From positions 1 through 64,000 of the forward strand of contig JAVKOQ010000238.1 of assembly GCA_031835245.1 (NCBI GenBank): a stretch of DNA of 64,000 bases, written 5' to 3'. Positions 9,579 to 19,654 of the stretch are shown here, one piece after another. The translations under genes were made by a program, and so were the position numbers. Within the stretch, counting starts at the first letter, position 1. Every line of letters starts with the position of its first letter. A model generated the notes under the pieces. It searched no databases. It had not been told where the DNA came from and saw only the letters and a list, made by a program, of their open reading frames with translations. This DNA is from Balamuthia mandrillaris (Eukaryota; Discosea; Longamoebia; Balamuthiidae).

Positions 9579-12451
9579 TTGGTCGGGAAGGATATTGCTG
9601 TGATTGATGATAAAACTGAGGATGTAGAGGCGTTTGTACCTGAACTGACACTTCTCCTGATGGATACGAAGTCCCGCAGCAGTGAGAGTGAGGATAACAT
9701 GGATAAGGTGCTCGATATGTTCTTCCACACTTTGGGAAACAACAGCTAGATCATCAATGTAATGGGAAGTGAACTCAGCAATAGCGTCAGTGACAACATC
9801 CATGAGGTGCTGGAAGTGTTGTGCAATGATCTTGATGCCAAAAATGGCGGCGACAAACATGTAATGATGACTGTTCCATGTGAATGTAGTTTTGACGCAG
9901 TCTTTGGGAACAATGGGGCATTGTATGTAAGATCAGATAAGGTCGAGGGCAGAGGCGATGAAAAAGCCTTGCACTTTGGAGATAATGCTGTGAATAGTAG
10001 GGATTGGGTATGTGAAGTCCAAGAGAAGCTTGTTCAGGAGACATGGGTCAATGCAAACACGCCATTGGGTAATGTTGCCGTCAGCATCCTTCTTGGGTAC
10101 AACGGTGAGAAGAGAGTTCCAGGGACTGTTGGGTGGGGCAAGCATGATGACGCCGGTATGCAGCCATTCTGCCACTTGCAGATTGATTATGAGCATTAAA
10201 TGGTGTGGGATGGGATATTGGTGGTGAAAGACAGGAGGGTGGTCTCCAGTGTCCAGATGGAGAACCTCTTCAGGAAGGGTACAGGAAGGTCCTGTGGGTA
10301 GAGCCTCATTCTCCTGGAGGTATTTCTCAATGGCTTTGAGAATACGCTTGTGGATGTGTTCCTTGACAGCTTTCACCAAACATTGATGTTGGCGCCAGGT
10401 GATGTTGTGGTCCTTGGAGCAGGGTAGTGGTTCCTCAGGGTAGTTGATTGGAATGTCTGTTATGCCCATGCCGGACTTGTGCATGAAGTCACGGCCTAGG
10501 ATGATCAATTGACTGTCTGGTTGAGGCAATATGGAGAACATGTGATGGAAACAACATTCGCCAAAGCCAATAGCAAGTGGCTCCATTTCAGCGGCACATG
10601 CAGCGATGGTTTCACAGTGTCCGAGTTTGACCATGTAGTTGGCTTGCTTGGTTTTGGCATGAACTAAGTCAACAATAGAAGGGTCCATAAAGGAGTGGCT
10701 GGTGCCAGAGTCTATGACTGCAGTGACATGACAGCCGTTGATGGTCATTGGGGCACAGATGAAGTTGTTGGGTCCAGGCATATCATCAGTGATGGTGTTG
10801 AGAGCCCGTTGTGACTCATAGAACTCATTGTATTCCTCTTCATCACTGATAGAGTCTTGCTGCTCAGCAGTAGGAGCAGGTGTGTTGCTCTGTTGCTGCG
10901 TAGAAGCCATGGAGTTGAGGGAACGTGAGCTGGGAGATGACTGCTGTGCTGGTAGTTGTGTGTGTGTTTGTTGCAGCAGTCTTGATGTGGGGTTGCATGT
11001 TGCAGGAGCAGAAGATGAGGCTGGTGTAACAGACATTGCTTGAGAAGACTGCTGTTGTAGCCTGTGGGCCTTTTTTTGGCACTGATCTTCCGTGTGGTTG
11101 TGTGTTTTGCAGTGTGCACAAACAGCACCTATTGTGTGGGGTAATGGTGATTGCCATTGAGGTGATTTGCTGTGACCTTTAACTTTTGAAGAAGGTTGGG
11201 GAAACTCTGACTCAATGAGGACTGCGAGCTCAAAAGCAGCGATGATGTCTTGTGGCTTGTTGCGAAGAGTCTGTTGCTTGTACTTCAACTTGATGTGGGG
11301 AAAAAGGGCTCATCCAAAGAAAAAGGCTTTGAGGTAGTCGTAGAAGGTGTCAGGAAGATGATTACAGAGTACAGAGTACCAATCAATGAGCTGATGAACG
11401 CTTTCACCAGGCTTCTGTCAAAACAACGTGATGACCTCTATCATTGTGGCCTTGATGTCTGGAAGGTGGTAGTGCCAATGGAAGAGGTCTCAAGCAACAT
11501 TCCATGGTTGGTCTTATAGAGCGCTAATGGCCCAAAGACGTTCGTCTCCAACAAGAGTGGTGATGAGGGCTTGCGTTCATCTATCCTCAGGGTAGTTGTA
11601 GGTGTTAAGGTAATACTCCAGTTCCATGGTGTGAAGAGCGGGGTCCTGGTGCTTGCTGACATCAAACTTAGGTAGTCCGAGGGGAAGGTGAGGCATTTTC
11701 TTCTGAGGAGAAGGGGAAGGAGTAGTTGTATTGCTCTGTGTTTCTGGAACAGAGGGAACATGTGTGCTGTTGAAAGCAGATGTGTTGTTGACGGAAACGT
11801 CAACAGGAGAGGGTGAACTCGAATGAGGTGACTGTATGGGAGAGATCTGTGGAACGGGTGAGGGAGGAGAAACAGCAGCAGCGGTAGTGTTGCATGTGGA
11901 AGAGTTGCCTAGTGTGGCCGAGGTGGATGCGAGGAACGCAACAAAGTTGTCTATATGCTGTTGTAACTGTTCCATGGCCTTTCTAGTGTGTTTTGCAGCT
12001 TTGTTTACCTTGTGCTGTTCTTCTTCTTTGGCGACGCGTTCAGTCTCAGGGCAGCTGGTGATGTCAAGCTCAAGTTGAAAGGATTGTTGGAGCATGCAAA
12101 GGTACTCCTGTTGTGCCTTGCGAAGCTGTTCACAAAGGGTGTCAAGAGCAGCTGAGGCTTTCATGATGTGCGTAGCGCAAGAGGGGATTTGAATCACTTA
12201 TGTAAGTCAAAAAAAATGTTGGTTGAATCCAACCTCAAGAATAAAAGAGTCGGTGATGAGACAAGAAGTGTATTCAAGAGAATAGAGGAAGGACAACAGG
12301 AGTAAATCTCCAATGTTGCTTCAAAGTACACCAAGAGAAAGGGGAAAAGGGAGAAGGGAAGGATGGAGGATACAAAAGAAAGGAGAGCTGAGGGTCTGGG
12401 ACAGATCCAACATAAGGAGTCTTGAGATAAGTGTTGGTGATTTTACCAACA
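9579..12451 (-). mobile_element. Truncated Ty3/Gypsy retroelement
   Basis: This is a minus-strand fossil of an LTR retrotransposon. In the element's own direction it has one LTR (12217-12451), a gag-like region (about 11577-12197), a CCHC zinc knuckle, an aspartic protease with a DSGTS box, and part of a reverse transcriptase that includes a YIDD box. The rest of pol and the second LTR are absent, because the element stops at telomeric tract 2. It is broken, with several interruptions besides the missing end. The age cannot be dated from LTR pairs because only one LTR is present. Family placement rests on the gag-protease-RT order and the RT motifs. Confidence 0.8.
12217..12451 (-). repeat. 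LTR of the Ty3/Gypsy remnant
   Basis: This 235-bp block lies directly upstream of the gag region. It is bounded by TGTTGG and CCAACA, the usual TG..CA inverted termini of an LTR. Its partner is missing. Confidence 0.6.
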
Positions 12452-12499
12452 ATTGTTGTTGTTATCATAGTTGCCATCATTGTTGTCACAGTTGTTGTT

Positions 12500-13200
12500 G
12501 TCATCAATGCCTTCACGCTTCTTGCTCTCCTTGCTGTCTTTGCTCTCTTCCCTCTCTTTGCTCTCTTTGATATCTTTGCTGTCTTCACTGGCTTCAATGC
12601 CTTCACTCTCTTTGCTGTCTTTGCTGTCTTTGCTGGCTTTGCTCTCTTCCTGTCTTTGCTGGCTTTGCTGGCTTTGCTGGCTTCGCTTTCTTTGCTGTCT
12701 TCACTCTCTTCGCTGGCTTTGCTCTATTTGCTGGCTTCGCTCTCTTCACTGGCTTCACTCTCTTCACTCTCTTTGATCTCTTTGCTGGCTTTGATGTCTT
12801 TGCTGTCTTCGCTGGCTTTGCTGTCTTGGCTCTCTTTGCTGTCTTCACTGTCTTGGCTCTCTTTGCTATCTTTGCTCTCTTCACTTTCTTCAATCTCTTT
12901 GCTATCTTCACTCTCTGTTATGTCATTGCAGTCTTCACTCTCATCACTATCACCACTGTCATTGTTGCTATCTGCATTTGCACTATTTTCATTGTCTGTG
13001 TTGTTACTGCTGACTTCATAGTTGTCATCTTCACTCTGCTTTCTCTTTTTTTCCCCACATTGGTGTTTTCTAGAGAACAAATTCTGCAGACAAAGTGAAG
13101 AATCAGAAGGAATAAGTGACCTCAAATCGAGCAGCAATACTGCAGCAATATTTATTCTCTTTTGGGGGAAAAGAAAAAGAAAATACTTCTGATCATGCAA
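12500..13200 (-). CDS. Ser/Asp/Glu/Lys repeat protein, or just a minisatellite
   Basis: A degenerate 9-bp-based minisatellite (CTTTGCTGT, CTTCACTGG and the like on the + strand) covers about 12500-12920. Read on the minus strand from 13200 to 12724 it gives an open frame. It begins with a hydrophobic and basic segment and continues as Ser-Asp/Glu-Lys repeats (EDSKES-like). I recognise no domain. Such an acidic, repetitive frame can arise from the repeat alone, so I list it as doubtful. It adjoins the LTR of the retroelement remnant and may be subtelomeric filler. Confidence 0.25.
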
Positions 13201-13763
13201 CGCACAACAAGTCTGTTGACTCCTGCTGCTCTCTGATTGTCCACCTATGGTAACCTTCTTTTCATTAAAAAGATTGCTTAGAATTTTGTTTTTGCTGATC
13301 TGCTTACTTTTTTTTGTTGGTCCTCAGCGCTCCTTGCTTTGTTCTCCTTTGAGTTTTTCTACCCCTTCTTGGTAGGGGTTTTCCCCTTTTACTACAGGAC
13401 CTATCTCCTCTGTTTGTTCTTAGACAAGGGAGTACTCTCTTTTTACTCCTCCTTCAACTTGGCCGACTTCCTTCCTGTGTTTTTCACCTTCAACTAGGCA
13501 GTGCTCCTCCTGGTTCTCCATCCCAACAGCGCTTTCCCCTGTCTTCTCCTTCTCTTCCTTGCAAAAATGGGTAGAGAATGGAAAAGAAAGGTGAGAGGAC
13601 GACCATTGAGGAGAAGAACCCCAGGAAGAGCAGGACAAGGTCCTGTAACAGTGCCATTGCTCAAAGGAATTCAAGTCCCGCTGCAACCTGATACGTCATT
13701 GCTATCACTTCACCAAGTTTTGATGGAGATCACACACAACAAATGCTTTGTTGTTGATACAAA
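13201..13763. other. No supported gene
   Basis: Moderately AT-rich sequence with pyrimidine-rich runs. A short basic open frame starting at 13567 on the + strand (about 67 codons) has no recognisable domain and was not accepted as a gene. Confidence 0.5.
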
Positions 13764-13983
13764 GAGATAGTGGCCTTTTGTGCAACAATCACTTTAGCAT
13801 TGTTGTGCAGGGGATAAATGGTCTCTTTGTTGTATCAGCTGATGTAAGCAGAGAGATGGTGGCCTTTTGCGCAACAATCACTTTAGCATTGTTGTGCAGG
13901 GAATAAATAGTCTCTTTGTTGTATCAGCTTACATATGCAGAGAAACAGTGGCCTTTTGCGCAACAATCACTTCAGTGTTGTTG
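13764..13983. repeat. Tandem repeat, unit about 90 bp
   Basis: Units starting near 13768, 13858 and 13948 share GTGGCCTTTTG, then GCAACAATCACTT, then a TTGTGCAGG(G/A)GATAAAT segment, then GTCTCTTTGTTGTATCAGCT. The third unit is cut by the LTR element at 13984 and its right half resumes at 15983 (to about 16010). Confidence 0.75.
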
Positions 13984-14251
13984 TGTTGAGAATTACTCTC
14001 AACATATTAGTTCTGTTGCCCCTTTCCTTTCCTTTTCTTCCTGTCGACATCCTTGACGTGGACCAATCGCCTGCTGCCACATCGCTAGGCTTCTTCCTTT
14101 TATTCCGTTGCTTCCTTCTCTCTTTTTTTTAGTTAGTTAGTTTTGTTTCGTTCACACCACACTTTCCCTCTTGACACCCTTTGTTCCCTTGTTCCCTCTT
14201 TGAATAATACGTTTTGGCCCCGTCCGTTCGTGTTATTCGCCCTTTCTAACA
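13984..14251 (+). repeat. Left LTR of the gag-only element
   Basis: 268 bp, beginning TGTTGAGA and ending TAACA. The first 21 bases form an inverted repeat (TGTTGAGA, a 5-nt spacer, TCTCAACA). It is nearly identical to the right LTR. Confidence 0.9.
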
Positions 14252-14301
14252 TTTTTTTTGACGGCCGGAACCATTATTCGTGCGATTTCCCCTCAGACGT
14301 G

Positions 14302-15699
14302 ATGGACGCCAAGAACAAGAAATCCGAGACAATTTCCCCGACCGCCTTCGAGGAGCGTTTGGAACGCCTTCGAGCCGCCCTTGAGAACGCCCATGTTCGT
14401 GCCGCGGAGGAGCTTGAAAAAGCCGCCATGGCATCGACCCCGGAAGAAGAAGAAGAGCACCAGAAGAAGGCAGTCTTCTTCGGTAACAAGATTGACTGGC
14501 TTTCGAAAGCTATTGATGACCTGGAGAACGGGAAGTTCCCTCTTTTTTCCCGCCCTCCCGCCCCTACTTCTTCTGTTGTTCCCCCCTCTGTGACATCTAA
14601 TCCGCCGTTGCGACGGACTCTTTTCCAAAAAGATTGTGCGGAGGATGACCTGATCTTTTCAACACCCATGAAGCCCAAGTCCGCCTCTTTCTCGGCTTCC
14701 TCGTTAGCGTTGGCCTCTGCCTTTGCCCCGCGCCAACCGCCTCGCAACACCGCTTCTTCATCTACTTCTTCGGCCCCTTCTGCGAAGAACCGATCTTTCC
14801 CCCGAGATCTTCCCAAGTTTGACCCGGATGATCCGAAGATTTCCAACCCGTTGACCTTTATTCGTGCCCTCAAGTTCCATTTGCAGGACGACCAGCCGCC
14901 AGAACGTTGGTACAAAGCCCTTATCGCGAGCATTGTCAACCCTTCTGCCAAAGCCTGGGCTCTCTCCCACCTCAATCTCCCTGGAACTCCATGGACCTCA
15001 GTCAAAGCCATCTTCTTTAATCATTTTGTTCCGCAAAGCTCAAACTTTGTCGCCTACAAAAAGCTCCGTTACCTACGAGCTGGCCCTACGGAGTCTGTCC
15101 GTTCTATCAGCAAGAAAATCTTGGAGATGTGCGATCAGATTATTCCGCCACCGCCACCGGACTTTCTGGCCTCTACACTGTGTAATGCACTGAATAAGGA
15201 CCTTCGACTACGTTTAGCATCTGCTTTCGTGACCAACCCGCCCAACGACTTCAATGAAGCTGTTGCTACTGCGATAGCTATGGAAGCTAATTTGCAGGCC
15301 ATCCAACTTGCGCACTCGCCCCCTCCATTGCCTTCTACTACCTCACCTCCTCCTTCTAAACCAACTTCTTCCACGTCTACTGCTGAGCAACGCATATGCT
15401 ATAAATGCAAGCAACAAGGTCACCTTGCATCCTCTTGCCCCAACAAGACCAACAAGAACTCATCTGGCCTATTCGCCCTTACTACTGGTTACAACGATGA
15501 CGACCCTCCCAACGAGCATGATGATGATGACGATGATGACCCTCCTGCCACTGCTATCCGATCTGGCCCCCCTCCTGGTCCCTCTGCTACTCTTTCTTAT
15601 TTGCAGTGTGACGACGTTGACAGCTATTACGAGTACTGCCGTGCTATCAATGAACTGGTAGAAGACTCGCTGGACCACGACCCCTATGCTTCACTCTAA
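14302..15699 (+). CDS. Gag protein of the LTR element
   Basis: An uninterrupted frame of about 465 residues lies between the LTRs, taking the first ATG downstream of the left LTR. The N-terminal third is charged and helical. A central retrotransposon-gag-like region follows (about residues 170-340; the LPKFD and FIRALKFHL segments are typical of its start). Then come a proline/serine-rich linker and a CCHC zinc knuckle, CYKCKQQGHLASSC. The C-terminus is acidic, with an Asp run. Gag proteins form the particle that packages element RNA (family knowledge). With no pol here, mobility would depend on enzymes from another element. Confidence 0.85.
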   Translation: MDAKNKKSETISPTAFEERLERLRAALENAHVRAAEELEKAAMASTPEEEEEHQKKAVFFGNKIDWLSKAIDDLENGKFPLFSRPPAPTSSVVPPSVTSNPPLRRTLFQKDCAEDDLIFSTPMKPKSASFSASSLALASAFAPRQPPRNTASSSTSSAPSAKNRSFPRDLPKFDPDDPKISNPLTFIRALKFHLQDDQPPERWYKALIASIVNPSAKAWALSHLNLPGTPWTSVKAIFFNHFVPQSSNFVAYKKLRYLRAGPTESVRSISKKILEMCDQIIPPPPPDFLASTLCNALNKDLRLRLASAFVTNPPNDFNEAVATAIAMEANLQAIQLAHSPPPLPSTTSPPPSKPTSSTSTAEQRICYKCKQQGHLASSCPNKTNKNSSGLFALTTGYNDDDPPNEHDDDDDDDPPATAIRSGPPPGPSATLSYLQCDDVDSYYEYCRAINELVEDSLDHDPYASL

Positions 15700-15714
15700 C
15701 GGAAGAGGGAGTGA

Positions 15715-15982
15715 TGTTGAGAATTACTCTCAACATATTAGTTCTGTTGCCCCTTTCCTTTCCTTTTCTTCCTGTCGACATCCTTGACGTGGACCAATCG
15801 CCTGCTGCCACATCGCTAGGCTTCTTCCTTTTATTCCATTGCTTCCTTCTCTCTTTTTTTTAGTTAGTTAGTTTTGTTTCGTTCACACCACACTTTCCCT
15901 CTTGACACCCTTTGTTCCCTTGTTCCCTCTTTGAATAATACGTTTTGGCCCCGTCCGTTCGTGTTATTCGCCCTTTCTAACA
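15715..15982 (+). repeat. Right LTR of the gag-only element
   Basis: 268 bp, the partner of 13984-14251. It is preceded by a purine-rich tract (about 15701-15711) and followed by the target duplication GTTG. Confidence 0.9.
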
Positions 15983-16059
15983 GTTGTGCAGGGGATAAAT
16001 AGTCTCTTTGCTGCTTATGTGCTCCCTCCACATAAACACGTCTTTCTCTCCATCAATCA

Positions 16060-16347
16060 AATAGATTTAGTAAGTTAGTCAAAGATAAAAGATTTCAACA
16101 AGACTTCTGTGAATGGGCTGCAGATCGAGCAAAATTATCAAGAATTTCTAAAGGTGTGAAAAAATTGTGTCCTTGGGACACACTCGCAGAGGTTGAAAGG
16201 CTGCTATTAAGCAGGGCTGTGCTGAAAATGACTCTTGGAACCACAATAGCCTGGATAAGGCTGTACCAAAAGTTCAAGGGCTATCACAGAAAGAAAGAAA
16301 AAGTTCCCTCTGGCAATTGCTTTGTAACTATTCCTTTCTCTATTTAG
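16060..16347 (+). other. Exon-like open segment, unrecognised
   Basis: A frame open from about 16085 to 16345 encodes a basic, helical stretch (it includes FQQDFCEWAADRAK and KKLCPWDTLAEVERLL). It is preceded by an AG after a pyrimidine-rich run and has coding-like composition, but I see no start and no partner exon. It could be one exon of a gene broken up by the repeats around it. No function can be assigned. Confidence 0.3.
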
Positions 16348-16359
16348 TTTTCTTTATTC

Positions 16360-16812
16360 TTCTCATTCTTGTGTTCTTGGTCATGTTCGTGTTCTTGTTC
16401 ATCGTTCTTGTTCATGTTCATGTTCTTGTTCATTATTCTTGCATTCTTAGTCATGTTCACATTCTTGTTCATGTTTGTGTTCTTGTTCATCGTTCTCGCT
16501 TTCTTGTTCATGTTATTGTTCATTATTCTTGTGTTCTTGTTTGCGTTGTTGTTTGCATTCTTGTTCATCATTTTTGCATTCTTGTTCTTGTTCACATTCT
16601 TGTTCATTGTTATGGCGTTTTTGTTTGTGTTAACAATTTTGTTCATTGTTCTGATTTGTGTTCCTGTTTGTGTTTGTGTTCTTGTTCATCATTCTTGCGT
16701 TCTTGTTCATGTTCACATTCTTGTTCATCATTCTTGCATTCTTGTTGTTGTTCTTATTCTCATTCTTGTTCTCGTTCTTGTGCTTATTCTTGTTCTTGTT
16801 CTTGTTGTCATT
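16360..16812. repeat. TTCTTGTTCAT-type minisatellite
   Basis: A degenerate array of short units built from TTCTTGTTCA and TGTTCTTG words runs for about 450 bp. Long open frames in all readings (poly-Leu/Phe/Val or Asn/Lys) follow from the repeat and are not genes. Confidence 0.8.
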
Positions 16813-17512
16813 CAAATATTTGTGGCTTTCTCATTTGTTTCTCATCATAAACACTCTAAAAGTTAATAGTTGAAGCACAGCTTGAGCTAAACATTAAATG
16901 CACAGTTGAAAAACTCATAGAATGCTTCAAGTTGCTGTTTATTGCTGTTCCTTTCCTTTATGACTATTGGAAGCTAATTTAGATAGTGAAGTGTTTTTAT
17001 CAATAATAGGGAATTTGTTTATGGCCCTTCCTTCTCTTTCATTTTCATCAACTAGTTACAGCAAAAACAAACAATAAAAAAAAGGAGAAAAAAATAGTGA
17101 AGAAGTGATGGAAGAAAGAGAGAGCTTTTAATAAATATAATAATCATTTTGATTTTTGTCATAACCTATTGATAAAATACCATGTAATCTTCAAATAGAA
17201 GCATTTGCATCATATACTTGGTTCATAGAAACACTTTTCAAAGAAAAAAGTCATATAAATGACGTATATTTGCCCTTCATATATTTGTCAGATATTTGCT
17301 ATATAAACAGCTCTGCATATATTTAGCGGATATTCACCGTATATTTGCCAATCATTTATCTGGCATATATTCTCCAGAAATCCAGCTAGATATACCTATG
17401 TTTATCCATTGAATATACACCTAAATATTTCACCAGTAAGGCAAGGTTTTTTTGGTTTAAAATAGTTTTAAATGGTTTTTTTATGTCTACAATGATCATT
17501 ATTTTCTCCTGT
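16813..17512. other. AT-rich spacer
   Basis: AT-rich sequence without a supported gene. Bases about 17250-17400 contain scattered ATATTTGCC/CATATATTT words that look like a decayed repeat. Confidence 0.6.
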
Positions 17513-17650
17513 ATAGGTATTCCTATACAAAAATTGAAAAAATTACTACTTTGACCCACTTTATCTGTTAGACTTATAGACTTAGAGTTTTATAGAATGG
17601 ACCATGGGGAGTTGAATGTCGTAGGTTATGAGTACTCGCCCCTAACCTAG
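17513..17650 (+). repeat. Solo element 3' module with telomeric tract 3
   Basis: A near-copy of 9436-9578 (about 95% identical by eye) ends in GAGTACTCGCC, a single CCCTAA and CCTAG. No recombinase sequence precedes it, so this is a lone 3' end, either a truncated copy or a short relative. Directly to the right begins a truncated Ty1/Copia sequence. Confidence 0.8.
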
Positions 17651-18086
17651 AGGACAACATTGAATGCATTGAACTATCCAAGAATCCAGGAAATCACTCC
17701 AGGATGAAATACATCAACATTTGACACAAGATCAGGGAATAAATCAAGAAGAGTACCATCAAGCTGGAATACGTGATGGAATGCCTGTTAACATTCTGAC
17801 TAAACCCCTACCATGAGACAAACATGTCAAGTTAATCACGGACATTAGAATGAGATAAGAGAATTGGGATCAAGTGGGAGTGTTAATTGAGTGACTCCTC
17901 ATCTCAATGCTTTACATAAGGAAGGAATGAACACAAACATAAACATGATAGTATGAGACCATGAAACCATCATAAGGACTACAATATCAATCCCTTTTAT
18001 ACTAGCCTTATCTTCATGTTTATCTTTATAGTTACAGACTACAATACATACACTTTCTTCATATATACTTATTTACTCTATTAACA
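17651..18086 (+). mobile_element. Truncated Ty1/Copia 3' end with LTR
   Basis: This fossil begins abruptly at telomeric tract 3. The left part matches the very end of Copia polyproteins, with an ILTKPLP motif typical of the RNase H tail. A short purine tract and an LTR of about 206 bp follow (17881-18086, TGTTAA to TTAACA). Everything upstream of the RNase H end is missing. It is broken, with a few further interruptions in the visible coding part. The age cannot be estimated from one LTR. Confidence 0.7.
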
Positions 18087-18089
18087 CAA

Positions 18090-18606
18090 ATGGAGACACA
18101 GTTAAAAGAAGAAGAAGATTCTCACACTAAGGAAGAGGAAGAGGAAGACATACAAAAGAAAAGAAAAGAACAACTTTTCCTCAAGGTTAGACCTCCATCG
18201 TCATTTAATGTTTTTTGGCTCTGTCTTCTGATCATTGGTTTTTTTGAAGCTTCTTCACTTATTGCACCAGCTCAAAAAACAAGTAGATCTGCAAGAAAAA
18301 AGCATTCAAGCCCTTCCACAAAAGCAAAACACAAACCAGGCCAGCAGACCTTCAGCTATTTTGCAAGAAAAAAAGCAACCTATGGAGCAATGCTTACAAC
18401 AAAAAGCAATTCAGTTCATTGCAAATACACCCAAAGGCACTAAAGCAGAAAAAGAGGAAGTATTTGAAGAAGTTTTAGAAGAGCTTTTATTAGAAGAGAA
18501 AGTGGTATTATGTGCTTCATTGAAGCAAATATTTAAGAACAAACTTAAAAACTTTAGGTTTGGCTTAGCGGAGAGTGTTTGCACTGAGTCAAGGAAACTT
18601 GGATAA
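18090..18606 (+). CDS. Small Glu/Lys-rich coiled-coil protein, unrecognised
   Basis: Two exons, 18090-18185 and 18250-18606, are joined by a 64-nt GT-AG intron in phase 0 and give about 150 residues. The N-terminus is acidic (EEEDSHTKEEEEED). The middle is Gln/Lys-rich with heptad-like spacing (HQLKKQVDLQEKSIQ), and the C-terminal part is helical and charged. The start lies 3 bases after the Copia LTR, so the promoter may be supplied by the LTR or the gene may be a remnant of something longer. No domain is recognised. Confidence is limited by the repetitive surroundings. Confidence 0.35.
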
Positions 18607-18891
18607 ACAGAGGCTTTGGCAGAAGAAAGAGAGACAACGATAAAAGAATTGCCAATGATAAAAAAATACAGTTGCTTTCCTCTGCTGATGCTGACTTTTG
18701 GGAAGATATGGCCTGTTCATAATGGAGAACTACCACAAGAAGAGTGTATGTATTATTTCTTTGATGTTTTTAATGTTTATTGTCCCTTGTTGTGTTTTTT
18801 TTGGATTGTTAACATTTTTTTCCAAGGCCCAAACTCAACTCTATAAAAAGAAAGGCAATTGCAACTACAAAAAAAGAACCTGCAAAGTTGT

Positions 18892-19025
18892 TTGTTTGTT
18901 TGTTTGTTTGTTTGTTTGTTTGTTTGTTTGTTTGTTTGTTTGTTTGTTTGTTTGTTTGTTTGTTTGTTTGTTTGTTTGTTTGTTTGTTTGTTTGTTTGTT
19001 TGTTTGTTTGTTTGTTTGTTTGCTT
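18892..19025. repeat. (TTTG)n microsatellite
   Basis: More than 30 nearly perfect TTTG units. Shorter TTTG tracts occur at 2229-2291, 3830-3872 and 20730-20750. Confidence 0.95.
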
Positions 19026-19224
19026 GCTTGTTCATTTATTCATTTCAACTTCCACACCAATAAAAAAAAAGGCAACAACTGTAGAAACAGAACCTGTTCA
19101 GTTTGTTTATTATTTTCTTCTTTTAACATCTTGTTTTAGTAACTAATATTGATTTGTTTATTTGTTTGCACCTCAAGAAGTGCTCCTCGCCTAGCAAAGA
19201 GGAAAACCAAAAGACCTTGAGGTG

Positions 19225-19400
19225 TTACTATCCACTTTTCACTCTCTGCTCTCTGGTCTACACTCTACACTCTTCAGTCTACACTCTCCACTCTTTGTTC
19301 TCCAGTCTTTGCTCTCTGCTCTCCGGTCTCCAGCAGTCTACACTCTCTGCTCTCCGGTCTATGCTCTCTGCTCTCTGCTCTCCACTCTCCAGCAGTCTAC
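19225..19400. repeat. CTCTCTGCTCTCCGGTCTA minisatellite
   Basis: Degenerate units of CTCTCTGCTCTC and CGGTCTACA type. The reverse complement of the same words forms the array at 31120-31235, inside a gene. Confidence 0.85.
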
Positions 19401-19654
19401 ACTAGAATATAAAGAAAGAGAGAGACAAAATGAATGAGAAAAAGAACCAATCAAGAGAAGCCACGTGTCAGAAAGAAGAAGGGAACGAGAAATCACAAGA
19501 AGCTGACGTGGGCTAGGTGCTGACATAAGCTGAGGCAGAACGAAGAAAGAAGCAACGCGTTGGTACTGTTGGCCAACAATCCTCTCAATTTCCAGCATAA
19601 TAATATCTCAGATATTCCCTCTGTTTTCTGATCAGCCAATTCACAGTTTTCAAG

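Larger units (their letters stand above)
13984..15982 (+). mobile_element. Gag-only LTR element (TR-GAG type), looks whole
   Basis: This non-autonomous LTR retrotransposon is about 2.0 kb long. Two 268-bp LTRs (13984-14251 and 15715-15982, TG..CA ends) differ at only one base that I could find. A 4-bp target duplication GTTG flanks the element (13980-13983 and 15983-15986). A purine-rich tract lies just before the right LTR. The only gene is gag, and no protease or reverse transcriptase is present. This matches terminal-repeat retrotransposons with a GAG domain known from other genomes (family knowledge). The near-identical LTRs and intact flanks mean a very recent insertion, into the third unit of the 90-bp repeat. 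It is more GC-rich than its surroundings. Confidence 0.85.
18607..19650. other. Repeat-rich spacer at the subtelomere/core boundary
   Basis: Apart from the TTTG microsatellite and the minisatellite listed separately, I see no gene. Sequence complexity rises sharply at about 19650, where the conserved gene-rich part begins. Confidence 0.5.

Noticed and set aside
12431-13098. Leu/Ala-rich membrane protein on the plus strand
   Set aside because: Reading of the 9-bp minisatellite; all frames stay open for that reason.
16344-16873. Coding genes over the TTCTTGTTCA array
   Set aside because: Overlapping open frames in several readings with single-repeat composition indicate a minisatellite.
18888-19146. 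Protein with VCLF repeats
   Set aside because: Pure (TTTG)n microsatellite.
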